Positions 28,131-37,396 of a stretch of 64,000 bases of DNA are shown piece by piece. Made by a program: the position numbers and the translations under genes. The notes under the pieces were generated by a model. That model was given only the letters and a program-made list of their open reading frames with translations. It was not told the DNA's origin and did no database searches. Position 1 is the stretch's first letter, and each line of letters starts with the position of its first letter. Origin of the DNA: Flagellimonas sp. 389 (GTDB taxonomy: Bacteria > Bacteroidota > Bacteroidia > Flavobacteriales > Flavobacteriaceae); contig NZ_JAHCMU010000008.1 in NCBI RefSeq assembly GCF_018449435.1, forward strand, positions 122,846 to 186,845, given 5' to 3'.

Positions 28131-29498
28131 TTATTCCCTAATGCCGGGGGAAAAATCTTCTGGAGCGTTTTGGGGCTGGTTTATTGTTCCTGCTTCACCA
28201 GTGTCGTTATAAATGATCCATTCGCTAAACGTATAGACCGGATTGCCTTGCGTTATGTTCATATTTCGCAATGCCCTTCCGTCTTCAAATTCATGATCGG
28301 TCCCTGTCCCGTCCTCGCCAACCACTCCAAAAACGTCAATGATAGTACCAAAAGGGTCCACCAGTTCCAAATTGTCATCGCCGTTCGAATCTGCCGGACT
28401 GTTGGTAGAAACGCCAAGGTCTGGACTAAAGCCATAAACCAGTTCAAACGCTTCGGCATTTGGAGAAATGACCAAGGTATTTTCTGCACCGATTATCATT
28501 CCAGATAAATCGATAGTGGAACTGACCTCGGTATTGGCATTGGTATATCTTCTCAACGCCCACTTATTCAAATCTAACGGCTCTTTTGCCGAATTGTACA
28601 ATTCTACAAACCGTGCGCCTGTATTGTTTTCCGGGTCTGCCAATTCAGAAATAAAAATATGGGTCGATGCAAATTCCGTTATGATCTCTGGACAGCGCTC
28701 ATCCGTGAATGCTATATCGTTCAAATCTCGGACAACGATTTGAAACTCATTGCCATCTTTAAGCAAAATGCCGGTAATCTTCCCGTTGCCCTGTGGTAGC
28801 GTATCAGCCTGAAAATCTGAGAAACCGCTGTTGATAAGCGCAATGTTGTTTTCTTCACAATCCTGTAGCGTACGCATAGTTTCTTCCCTAGCAATAGCAA
28901 AAATACTATCCAGTTCTTCTTCGACTACTTCCAGACCTTCAAAACTTACCAAGGTGTTGACCTTCAAGTCTTCCAACACTTTAATTTCGACAGGTACAGG
29001 TATAATTTCCGCAACTGCATCACAGGACAAAAAAATATGCTCTGGAACTTTTAGCGCCGGTATTCTGCCAACAGAAATATTTCCAAATGCGGAAAATGGA
29101 CTCCCAAGTTTTAGCATTTCTTCTTTCTTGTTCAAATACAATCCTTGTAATTTTATGAAGACCTTACTTCCTACCTCAAAAAATAGATGGGATTCCCGTA
29201 AATCGATTTCTATTTGAAAACCATAGGATGGTTGATCGCTTGTATCTTGAATGTAAAGCTCCCCAAAAAAATTACCTGCACCATCTGAAGAGATTACGTG
29301 ACCTTCAATAACCCAATCTTCTTTAATTTGAAAAGTACCATCTTCGAACGATTCAAGTATTTTCTCCAAACTAATATTAGCAGTCAAATTTGAATCACAG
29401 TTTTTCTTTGGAACATCAAATTCTGAAGTACCAACACATGACATTGTCACCGACAAAATAAATAAGAATAATATCAAGTAAGCTAATCTATTCTTCAT
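28131..29498 (-). CDS. DUF5689 plus lamin-tail-domain surface lipoprotein
   Basis: A 455-residue lipoprotein: the signal FILSVTMSCVG contains a lipobox-like site with Cys at about 21. Residues 35-270 match DUF5689 (ISLEKILESFEDGTFQIKEDWVIEGHVISSDGAGNFFGELYIQDTS), an OB-fold-like region. Residues about 280-400 form a lamin-tail domain (IFISELADPENNTGARFVELYNSAKEPLDLNKWALRRYTN), common in secreted nucleases. It is followed upstream by a TonB receptor gene (25 nt) and beyond that by a divergent secreted EEP protein, so it is probably the surface lipoprotein partner of that receptor. Confidence 0.85.
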   Translation of the reverse strand: MKNRLAYLILFLFILSVTMSCVGTSEFDVPKKNCDSNLTANISLEKILESFEDGTFQIKEDWVIEGHVISSDGAGNFFGELYIQDTSDQPSYGFQIEIDLRESHLFFEVGSKVFIKLQGLYLNKKEEMLKLGSPFSAFGNISVGRIPALKVPEHIFLSCDAVAEIIPVPVEIKVLEDLKVNTLVSFEGLEVVEEELDSIFAIAREETMRTLQDCEENNIALINSGFSDFQADTLPQGNGKITGILLKDGNEFQIVVRDLNDIAFTDERCPEIITEFASTHIFISELADPENNTGARFVELYNSAKEPLDLNKWALRRYTNANTEVSSTIDLSGMIIGAENTLVISPNAEAFELVYGFSPDLGVSTNSPADSNGDDNLELVDPFGTIIDVFGVVGEDGTGTDHEFEDGRALRNMNITQGNPVYTFSEWIIYNDTGEAGTINQPQNAPEDFSPGIRE

Positions 29499-29523
29499 GA
29501 TTCTTGTTTTTCGAAGCGGAATT

Positions 29524-32265
29524 TTAGAAACTAATGGCTAAATTCAAAAAATACGTTCTGCCAAAGCCGTACCAATACTTAGGTCCAAAAGAAGGTGAAC
29601 CACTGAGGTTGTCCTGTTTTAACTGACCATAATTACCGTTTCTACTTTGCTCAAAACCACCTGTTCTAAACGTTTGGTCAAAAGCATTGTTCACACTTAC
29701 AAAGGCACTTATGTATTTCTTGTTGACCAACCATGATTTTCCGCCTACTAGATTCAAGAGGTAAAAATCATCGAGCTTTTGTTGCTCTAGAATTTTGGCA
29801 ACGTTTTCTATAGTGGCATCAGGAAAGCGTAGACCGGTATCTGGGTCAATTAAAAAACTTTGGGTTCTGGTAATCGTTGAAACATTGGCATAGTTGTCGG
29901 CCAAGTAATTTGTTGTTGCCCCAAGCCACCAATATTTTGGACTTCTGTATTCGACTCCAAAAGCAAACGCTGTTTGTGGACCTTGGGCCAATTTCAAATC
30001 CTTTAGTTGAGCTATGCCTAAATCAATATTCCCTTCTGGAGCTATAAGCTCTTCAGCTAATCCTACAGTATCAAAGTTTATTTCTACGGACGGATTACTG
30101 GCATAAACATAGCTCGCCAAGTTACCTACCAACGATAGTTTTACGCTGGAAGAAACTTCATACACCACCCCAAGTTCAATACCTTTATGCAACCTATCTA
30201 AACCTGTTATTACTTCCTGCACAAAATCAGATCCCAAACCGGAATCGACAAAAAAGAAATTGATATCCGTAGTATTCTGGAACCGAGAATAGAATGCACT
30301 TATCCGTCCCGTTACATCTGGTAGCTTAACAATATAATTTACATCTAAACTGGAAATAGTTTCCTGTTGGATTTCTGGAACACTGTTATTGTTTTCTCTT
30401 GGATTGATGAAGATATTTTGAAGTGTTGGGTGTTTATTTATGATCGCACCATTTACATTCAACCAATGCCTGCCTGAAATAAAGTAAGTTCCCCCAGATT
30501 TGAAGCCAAAATCGGAAAATGAAATCTTTTCACTGTTGCCGAAAGAGTTTTCCAGAAAGCGTTCGTTCTGGAACAATCCATTGCGCAGCGTGCCAAAATT
30601 AGAATAGGTCCCCGAAGCAAAGCCGCTCCACCTCTTAAAAGTAAGGTTCATCTGACCAAAAGCTTCAACTTCTGAAGTATTTAAAGCATAGTCATAATTA
30701 AACTTTTCTCCTTCAGTTTTGGTCTCACTACCATTGATATCGTTCAATGTGTTGGAAAAAGCATCCATATCTTCGTGAAAGTCTGCACCCAATACATCCT
30801 GTATCCTCGCAAAATTTTCAGAAGACAGGGTTTTATAGTGCACCCCAGCGCCGAAACTCATGTTATCGGAAATTTTGTAGTCAAAAGAACTTGACACAGC
30901 TATGAGCTTATCTTCCACAACATCATCATATAACAAATACGCTGCTTTTCCATTGGCAGCCGTATTGGAATTCGCATTATAAATTTGGGCCCATTGTATT
31001 TGCGGATTTCTTAAGAAACCCTCTTTCGCCAGAGAGGCGTTGGTAAAATCGGCACCTATGGGGCTGTTAACGTTAAAACTTGGCAAGTATCTGTAATACG
31101 TAGGGTCGGGATTTGGAGCATTATAGTAGCCCAACCTACTCCTATTGTTGTTTCCAAATTGATACGCAATACCGGTAGTCAACTTACACTTGTCTGATCG
31201 CAGAAAATGATTCAGTATAACTAACGGTTCAAAAATGGTGCGTTCTCTTGAATTTCTAATGTTCCCTTCTTGACTTCCCCAGTAGGGATTGTAACGGTTT
31301 CCCATCAAATTAAAAACCTCTTCTGTAATCGCGGAGGAACGACCACGTCTATTTTTAGCTAGTATCGTGGTCAATCCTAGACTATTCTGGTGATTCAATT
31401 TATATTCCAAAGCACCAAAGAAAGAATAGGCATTGTACAAAGTGCCTTCCATATAGCCCGTCTTTGCCCATCTTCTAGATAAAGAAATGGTATAAGCTAA
31501 TCCGTTAGCCTGCACTCCAGAGTTGTATGTTGCCATAAGCCGTCCGCTATAGGTGCGATTGGAGGCGGAGCTTGAAAGACGTATTCCCGATCGTAGCTGT
31601 GAAGGCCTGGTATTGATATTCGTATTTCCCAATATCCCTCCAAAAGTATAGCGATTCGGTGCCAGTCCACTTGAGAACTCTTGGTTTCGGATAACATCGT
31701 TCAATCCACCCCAGTTGTTCCATTGCGGTCTACCATCAAAGAGTTTATTCATAGGAATCCCATTGAGCAATACTTTACCATAACTGGAATCGTATCCCCG
31801 TACCCTAAAAAACGCTTGTCCAAAATCGAACGCAGCTCGATTCAAAAAAATATCTTTAGTGGATTGCAGTAATCCTGACGAGCCCGAAACAGTAGCATCG
31901 TCTTCAGCAATATCGTTGTCTGTTAAGGTGATAAGATTAGCCGTCTTTTCTAGGGTAATATCCTGTTCCAAAAAGATGTCTCCCAAATTTATAGGTTCCC
32001 CATCTAGAGCGACCATAAATTGTTTGGATAGAAAATCGAGTGCTGATATTTTTAGATATTGTTCTCCTATCGAAGAAGTCGTTACTTCAAAATGACCTTG
32101 GTTATCCGTAAAAAACTCTTTGGAGGAACCATCAATCTTAATTACAACATTCTGAATTGGATTTTTTGTTGCAGCATCTTTTATACTTCCAGAAATGATA
32201 GTGACTCCTTGTCCCCAGAGAAATGTGGTACAACAGAGCACCACCAAGAACAATGAGATTCTCAT
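29524..32265 (-). CDS. TonB-dependent receptor with CarboxypepD_reg-like domain
   Basis: A 913-residue receptor with a signal peptide (to LWGQG), an N-terminal CarboxypepD_reg-like domain (IISGSIKDAATKNPIQNVVIKIDGSSKEFFTDNQGHFEV, about 20-100), a plug with AFFRVRGYDSSYGKVLLNGIPMN, and a beta-barrel ending ISF. It is not a SusC protein: the SusC signature region and length are absent. The adjacent DUF5689/lamin-tail lipoprotein (25 nt downstream) and the divergent EEP-family protein suggest uptake of products of extracellular nucleic-acid or phosphoester breakdown. Substrate not provable from sequence. Confidence 0.9.
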   Translation of the reverse strand: MRISLFLVVLCCTTFLWGQGVTIISGSIKDAATKNPIQNVVIKIDGSSKEFFTDNQGHFEVTTSSIGEQYLKISALDFLSKQFMVALDGEPINLGDIFLEQDITLEKTANLITLTDNDIAEDDATVSGSSGLLQSTKDIFLNRAAFDFGQAFFRVRGYDSSYGKVLLNGIPMNKLFDGRPQWNNWGGLNDVIRNQEFSSGLAPNRYTFGGILGNTNINTRPSQLRSGIRLSSSASNRTYSGRLMATYNSGVQANGLAYTISLSRRWAKTGYMEGTLYNAYSFFGALEYKLNHQNSLGLTTILAKNRRGRSSAITEEVFNLMGNRYNPYWGSQEGNIRNSRERTIFEPLVILNHFLRSDKCKLTTGIAYQFGNNNRSRLGYYNAPNPDPTYYRYLPSFNVNSPIGADFTNASLAKEGFLRNPQIQWAQIYNANSNTAANGKAAYLLYDDVVEDKLIAVSSSFDYKISDNMSFGAGVHYKTLSSENFARIQDVLGADFHEDMDAFSNTLNDINGSETKTEGEKFNYDYALNTSEVEAFGQMNLTFKRWSGFASGTYSNFGTLRNGLFQNERFLENSFGNSEKISFSDFGFKSGGTYFISGRHWLNVNGAIINKHPTLQNIFINPRENNNSVPEIQQETISSLDVNYIVKLPDVTGRISAFYSRFQNTTDINFFFVDSGLGSDFVQEVITGLDRLHKGIELGVVYEVSSSVKLSLVGNLASYVYASNPSVEINFDTVGLAEELIAPEGNIDLGIAQLKDLKLAQGPQTAFAFGVEYRSPKYWWLGATTNYLADNYANVSTITRTQSFLIDPDTGLRFPDATIENVAKILEQQKLDDFYLLNLVGGKSWLVNKKYISAFVSVNNAFDQTFRTGGFEQSRNGNYGQLKQDNLSGSPSFGPKYWYGFGRTYFLNLAISF

Positions 32266-32367
32266 AGGCTATGCAGTAGGTTACTTTCGTAAAAATTGGG
32301 GTTATTGGCTTTATTCTTTGTAAGAAAAAACAATCTTACTTATTTTCGGATCAAAATCAAAATATAA

Positions 32368-33426
32368 ATGAAGTTTTTACGATACCTACTAGTAATACTT
32401 GGCATACCCTTTATTGCGCAATCCCAAAAATCCTATAAGATACGGACCATTGCTTTTTACAATGTTGAAAACCTTTTTGATACGATAAACGACACCTTGG
32501 TCTTTGATGATGAAAGAACTCCGGTAGGAAGCTATCATTGGACCCAGAAGCGATATGACAAGAAAATTGAACATATATCAAAAGTTTTGTCAGAAATTGG
32601 AGTGGAAGTAACGGAAACCTCTCCAGATATTATTGGACTGTGTGAAGTTGAGAACAGACAAGTTCTTGAAGATTTGATAAACCACCCCAATCTACAAGAT
32701 AAAGAATATGGCATCGTACATTTTGATTCTCCTGATAGACGCGGAATCGATGTTGCCTTGCTGTTTAAAAAAGCTGCCTTCTTGCCCACTTCTTTTAAAA
32801 GCCATAGACTTTTATTGTTTGATGATATAGGGGATAGAATCTATACCAGAGATCAGTTGGTCGTAGGTGGCGTGCTGGACGATGAAGCACTTTATTTTAT
32901 CGTTAACCATTGGCCTTCTAGGAGAGGTGGGTCGAGTAAAAGCAAGCCCAACCGTGTAAAAGCAGCCTTATTGAACAAGCGTATTATCGATTCCATTCAA
33001 AAGCTACATTGGGACGCCAAAATCATAAGCATGGGCGACCTAAATGATGATCCTAGGGACGATAGTCTAAAAAAGATATTGAAAACCTCTGGTAAAGTAA
33101 CCCAACTGGATAGTCTTGCACTTTTTAATCCTATGGAACGGCTTTACAAAAAAGGATTGGGATCTTTGGCTTACCGGGATAAATGGAATCTTTTTGACCA
33201 ATTTTTTATGACCTCTAATCTAATCCACAAAAGTGAAGACGCCTATTTTTACTGGAAAGCTGCAATCTATTCCCCAAATCACCTAAAAACCCCTGACGGA
33301 AAGTTTAAAGAGTATCCTTTTAGAACATATTCCGGTAAAAGTTATACGGGCGGGTATAGCGATCATTTTCCGGTGTATTTGTTTTTGATCAAAGCCTCCC
33401 CCAGCCCCTCCAATGGAGGGGAGTAG
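32368..33426 (+). CDS. Secreted endonuclease/exonuclease/phosphatase family protein
   Basis: A 352-residue EEP-fold protein with a signal peptide (to PFIAQS). Catalytic landmarks: FYNVENLFD (Asn), IGLCEVEN (metal-binding Glu), VNHWPSRRGG (catalytic His), MGDLNDDP (Asp/Asn) and YSDHFPVYLFL (final Asp-His). It should hydrolyse phosphodiesters or phosphomonoesters outside the cytoplasm. It is divergent from the TonB/DUF5689 pair (102 nt between starts). The last codons (SPSPSNGGE) are encoded by the dispersed hairpin repeat at 33403-33475, so the C-terminal tail seems to derive from a repeat insertion. Confidence 0.9.
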   Translation: MKFLRYLLVILGIPFIAQSQKSYKIRTIAFYNVENLFDTINDTLVFDDERTPVGSYHWTQKRYDKKIEHISKVLSEIGVEVTETSPDIIGLCEVENRQVLEDLINHPNLQDKEYGIVHFDSPDRRGIDVALLFKKAAFLPTSFKSHRLLLFDDIGDRIYTRDQLVVGGVLDDEALYFIVNHWPSRRGGSSKSKPNRVKAALLNKRIIDSIQKLHWDAKIISMGDLNDDPRDDSLKKILKTSGKVTQLDSLALFNPMERLYKKGLGSLAYRDKWNLFDQFFMTSNLIHKSEDAYFYWKAAIYSPNHLKTPDGKFKEYPFRTYSGKSYTGGYSDHFPVYLFLIKASPSPSNGGE

Positions 33427-33475
33427 TAAAGAGATATCTTTTTGAATTCCTCCCCTTTGGGGAGTTAGTGGGGCT
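33403..33475. repeat. Dispersed palindromic repeat between convergent genes
   Basis: Two GC-rich hairpins, CCCCTCC/GGAGGGG (33405-33411, 33415-33421; loop AAT) and CTCCCC/GGGGAG (33450-33455, 33459-33464; loop TTT), are enclosed by AGCCCC (33403-33408) / GGGGCT (33470-33475). The base composition contrasts sharply with the flanks. It overlaps the 3' end of the EEP gene and touches the convergent gene's stop. It looks like the CCTCCC-type intergenic repeats dispersed in flavobacterial genomes; a related element may be at 16603-16649. Confidence 0.65.
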
Positions 33476-33908
33476 ATAACCACTGTGCCCAGGGAATACG
33501 ACTTAAAATTAAGAGCAATCCCAAGCCGTAGAAAATAGCAATGCTTTTAAACTTGGCACTGCTTTCAAATTTCTTTTTATGGCGTGACCATCCTATGGTT
33601 ATAAAAGCAATTGCAATGATGTTGATCAAGGGATGTTCCAAAGCCAACAGACGAGCAGCTGAGTTTAAACCTCCCATACCCAATACCTGTATCGCCTTTA
33701 GGCCATTTGCAGATAGAAAGTAAAGAATTAGGCCAATTAAAAGTTGAATATGGCTCAGAATCAACGCAAAAAGACTGATTCTTAAGTCTTTTTCCATAGT
33801 AAATTCCTTTTTTCCAAGCCAGCCTATCAAGGCATTGAAAAATGCGAAAATCAATATGGCCAATACCACATAGGCTAGATAGGAATGTACGTTTTGCAGA
33901 ATTTCCAT
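33474..33908 (-). CDS. Four-helix membrane protein, cytochrome-b-like
   Basis: A 144-residue integral membrane protein with four helices (about residues 9-30, 42-64, 90-107 and 120-138). His residues H8, H53 and H92 lie in or at the ends of helices 1-3 and H110 follows helix 3, positions that could bind heme b as in small cytochrome-b-like or CopD-like proteins. No named family certain. Its 3' end overlaps the dispersed repeat by 2 nt. Confidence 0.65.
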   Translation of the reverse strand: MEILQNVHSYLAYVVLAILIFAFFNALIGWLGKKEFTMEKDLRISLFALILSHIQLLIGLILYFLSANGLKAIQVLGMGGLNSAARLLALEHPLINIIAIAFITIGWSRHKKKFESSAKFKSIAIFYGLGLLLILSRIPWAQWL

Positions 33909-33948
33909 AGGTTTGGTTTAGGGATTAAAAATAGTGATTTTTAGGGAT

Positions 33949-33978
33949 AAAAAACCCTTGCCAATGGCAAGGGTTTTT
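33949..33978. terminator. Terminator after the Oar-like receptor gene
   Basis: ACCCTTGCC and GGCAAGGGT form a perfect stem with loop AAT, extended by flanking A and T runs (33949-33978), 21 nt past the stop of the receptor gene at 34000. A/T symmetry makes it usable on both strands. Confidence 0.85.
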
Positions 33979-33999
33979 AAAATCTTATAAAATTAGGAA

Positions 34000-36900
34000 T
34001 TAGTTGAAGCTATAACGTATTCCTAACTGCATTTGCCATCTTGATGAAACCAATCCTGCATCATCAATGATGTTTTTTGTGTCTTCTGCACCTGGCTCAA
34101 ATGTAAACTCGGGCGTTGTACCATCATCAGCAAAACCTTCAAAGTTAAGTAGTTGTACTTGGTTAAAATTGGTAAAAGTTCTTACTCCCCATTCCTTGTT
34201 CAACAAATTAGTGAAGTTAAAGATATCTGCCGTCAGTTCAATTTTGTGTACATTTTCTCCAAATTTAATCCCGAACTCTTGGGCAAATTTTAAATCAATG
34301 ATATGTGTCCAATCGGTACGACTTGCATTTCTCTCAGCAAACTGTCCACGTCTACTTTTCAAATACTCATCGCCTTCTATTGCAGCATCGAGTGCTTGCC
34401 ATTGTTGATTCGCTGTAAGGACAAGATTGTCGTCATCGTCAAATAGGTCAACGAGTTGTGCTTCAGATTCATTTCCTGGCACGTATACCAAAGCAGAAAA
34501 GCTTCCTGTATCTGACAATAGTCCACTACCATTGTAAACGTAGCTCAGAGGTGTTCCTTCAGCTCCTTCATAAAATAGACCTATTCTGGTTTTAATATTA
34601 TCCGTCCATTTAAAGGTAAGTGTAGAATTAGCAATAATCCTGTGCCCTGGAGAGAAATCAGAAGTTGATAGGTCAGGACGATTAGATCCGTTTACTGTTT
34701 CTAAATTTCTCCATTGCGAACTGTTTTGCGAACTGGTACCATCAAAAAGTCCATCTGAATCACCATATGAATAGGAAACTTGAGTGTTTGCATCAATTTT
34801 AGGACTATAGAAATTCTTGCTCAACGTTCCCGTTATATTGTAAGAACTACCTGCACTGGTATTTGTACCTAAATAAATAGCGTCATAAGTAGAGTCTACT
34901 CGACTAAATCTATAATTAGGTCTAGACCCCGCACCTGTTGTCGTGAATTGTGGGCCTTCTAGGTTTAAATTCTCGTAAAAAACGGTATTAACGTTATCGT
35001 TCCAAATGAAGTCCGCGGAGAAAACCATATCCCAGGGTAACCTTTGGTCTATAGCGATATTCGTTTTGAATATCTGAGGAAGTTTAAAGTTCTTTGCAAA
35101 TAAATCGACTTGGCCACCAACCGAACCTGAACCTTGTGGAGGATCTTGCAATTGCGTGTTAGGATCAGGATTAAATACAGGTACTGGACCGTCACTTGAA
35201 GTTCTTTGTATGAATCCGGTCGACACTCCATTGTTTGTATATTGTCCACCTGGCCAAACCAATGGAACTCTAGAAGTAAAGATTCCCAAACCACCTCTTA
35301 TTTGTGTAGTTTTATCTCCATTTACATCCCAGTTAAAACCAACTCTTGGAGAAAAATGCACATTTGCATCGATTCCTTGGCCTACACGGGCGCCTTGCAA
35401 ATCCTTACCATTAGCTTCAAGAATAGCTACTGTTCGTGTATTGAAATCTTCATTCTCCAAACCATCTTTCCAATAAGGAACATCAATACGGGCTCCCAAT
35501 GTAAATCTAAAATTATCCGTGATATCAACTTCATCTTGAATATATAATCCAAATTGAAAAATATCAAACTCCGCAGCACCTTCTGATTCATCTCCAAAAC
35601 CACCTATTAAGGAATATCCATGACGATATCTATTGGCTAGTTCCCCATTTAAAAAATCATTCAGGCTATTAAATCTGTAGTCCCCAAAGTTTTGACGGAA
35701 GAATACATTTCTCACAGAGGTAAATTCGTTGTTCGTACCTATTGTTATTGTATGGCGTCCTGAATAGATTTGAAAGTTATCTGTAATAGTGAAAATGTCC
35801 TGATCTAATACGTTTGCGGTTGAAAACGGTTCTGAACCAAAGAAAATTGAAGTACTTGAGGCATCAAAAATCTGAACGGAAGGAAAAGGGTTTCCAAACG
35901 GATCTCTGTCGTCACGGACCCTCGTATATCCCAATACGAAGTTATTGGACATGTTATCCCCAATCTGGGAATTCAATTCTAAAGCAGATGAGTTCGTAAT
36001 AGATTCAAAATTAATTGATCTATTTAAAAAGTTGATTGTACCTTGATTTGAAGCAGCAGCATCGAACTGCACAGCTTTTACATAGCTGTGTCTAAAAGAA
36101 AGCTTGTTACTTTCATTGATATTCCAATCAATCTTGGCAATCAGTTTATCACTTGTCAATGATTCGATACTGTTTTCAAAAGTACCTGGGTTATAACCAA
36201 AGTTATTAACTAAGAAATCAGATAATCCCAACAGATCACTTTCAGTAGCAGCTCCTCGATACGTGTCAATATCAAAAGGTTGAGGAGTTTCAACTTCCTG
36301 TCTTTCGTAGTTCACGAAAAAGAACAATTTATCTTTTATTATTGGACCTCCCAATCGAACACCATATGTATTTGCTGTAAACTCGTCTAGCTTTTCTCTT
36401 TCGCCATCATCACCTGTCAAATCAACAGGAGTTTTTCCCGAAAAGTTTTCATTCCTGAAGAGAGCATATGCAGAACCAATGATTTCGTTTGTTCCCGATT
36501 TTGTAGTGGCATTAATGCTACCTCCTGCAAACCCCGATTGTCTTACATCAAAAGGGGCAATATTAATTTGGAAAGACTCAATAGCATCTAAAGAAATGGG
36601 GCTTACTCCTGTTTGCCCACCATTTGTGCCATTGCCAGCCAAACCGAATGCATCATTATTGATAGCGCCATCTATGTAGATTGCATTAAAACGGTTGTTC
36701 TGTCCACTAATAGATATAACATCATCACCCGTAACCTTTGCTTGTGGTGTTAATCGTGCAAAATCGGCAATGTTCCTAGATATTGAAGGAAGTGTATTCA
36801 CTTGCTCACTAGAAACGTTGGTTTCTGCTCCCGTTTTACCAGAATCAAAAGCACCATTAGACTGAGCAACAATAACAACCTCATCCAATGCAGTAGCAGA

Positions 36901-37227
36901 TTCAGAAAGCTGTGCACTGAATCTTTCGGTCTGACCCAAGCCTAAATTGATATTATCTCTGACATCATCGTTGAATCCTACGTAAGATATGGTAATTTTG
37001 TACGGTCCTCCGGTCCTCATACCAGAAATACGATAGAACCCATCAAAATCCGCAGCAGCCCCATAAGTCGTTCCAGATGGAACATGGACTGCAACTACAC
37101 TTGCTCCTGGTAAAGGCTCACCAGTTGCATCGGTTATTTTACCACCAATTGCAGACGTGGTTACACCCTGTGAAAATGCCATTGTAGCCGTTAGCATGGC
37201 GAAAATGACCAAATAAATTTTCTTCAT
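34000..37227 (-). CDS. Oar-like TonB-dependent receptor
   Basis: A 1075-residue outer-membrane protein with a signal peptide (to AFSQG), a CarboxypepD_reg domain (GGKITDATGEPLPGASVVAVHVPSGTTYGAAADFDGFYRI, about 25-110), a plug domain (FNAIYIDGAINNDAFGL, IAPFDVRQSGFAGGSINATTKSGTNE) and a long barrel ending IRYSFN. The length and the plug sequence match the Oar group, related to the Myxococcus Oar adhesion/differentiation protein; in Bacteroidota these are abundant, and some mediate secretion or surface display of proteases. A monocistronic transcript is likely: 167 AT-rich nt precede it, with the terminator at 33949-33978 behind. Confidence 0.9.
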   Translation of the reverse strand: MKKIYLVIFAMLTATMAFSQGVTTSAIGGKITDATGEPLPGASVVAVHVPSGTTYGAAADFDGFYRISGMRTGGPYKITISYVGFNDDVRDNINLGLGQTERFSAQLSESATALDEVVIVAQSNGAFDSGKTGAETNVSSEQVNTLPSISRNIADFARLTPQAKVTGDDVISISGQNNRFNAIYIDGAINNDAFGLAGNGTNGGQTGVSPISLDAIESFQINIAPFDVRQSGFAGGSINATTKSGTNEIIGSAYALFRNENFSGKTPVDLTGDDGEREKLDEFTANTYGVRLGGPIIKDKLFFFVNYERQEVETPQPFDIDTYRGAATESDLLGLSDFLVNNFGYNPGTFENSIESLTSDKLIAKIDWNINESNKLSFRHSYVKAVQFDAAASNQGTINFLNRSINFESITNSSALELNSQIGDNMSNNFVLGYTRVRDDRDPFGNPFPSVQIFDASSTSIFFGSEPFSTANVLDQDIFTITDNFQIYSGRHTITIGTNNEFTSVRNVFFRQNFGDYRFNSLNDFLNGELANRYRHGYSLIGGFGDESEGAAEFDIFQFGLYIQDEVDITDNFRFTLGARIDVPYWKDGLENEDFNTRTVAILEANGKDLQGARVGQGIDANVHFSPRVGFNWDVNGDKTTQIRGGLGIFTSRVPLVWPGGQYTNNGVSTGFIQRTSSDGPVPVFNPDPNTQLQDPPQGSGSVGGQVDLFAKNFKLPQIFKTNIAIDQRLPWDMVFSADFIWNDNVNTVFYENLNLEGPQFTTTGAGSRPNYRFSRVDSTYDAIYLGTNTSAGSSYNITGTLSKNFYSPKIDANTQVSYSYGDSDGLFDGTSSQNSSQWRNLETVNGSNRPDLSTSDFSPGHRIIANSTLTFKWTDNIKTRIGLFYEGAEGTPLSYVYNGSGLLSDTGSFSALVYVPGNESEAQLVDLFDDDDNLVLTANQQWQALDAAIEGDEYLKSRRGQFAERNASRTDWTHIIDLKFAQEFGIKFGENVHKIELTADIFNFTNLLNKEWGVRTFTNFNQVQLLNFEGFADDGTTPEFTFEPGAEDTKNIIDDAGLVSSRWQMQLGIRYSFN

Positions 37228-37396
37228 CTTAATAAATGTTTATTAGTGTTTAATTAGCGTAGCAAAAGTCTCGCTTTTAATTCTTACAAATATTAAGATA
37301 ACGTTAAGAAATACGGTATTAAAAAGTGTAGCGTTTAAAACTAAGAAGCTTTAAATCAGCATATTAAATATTTTGTAGATTTTACGAAATTCTAAA

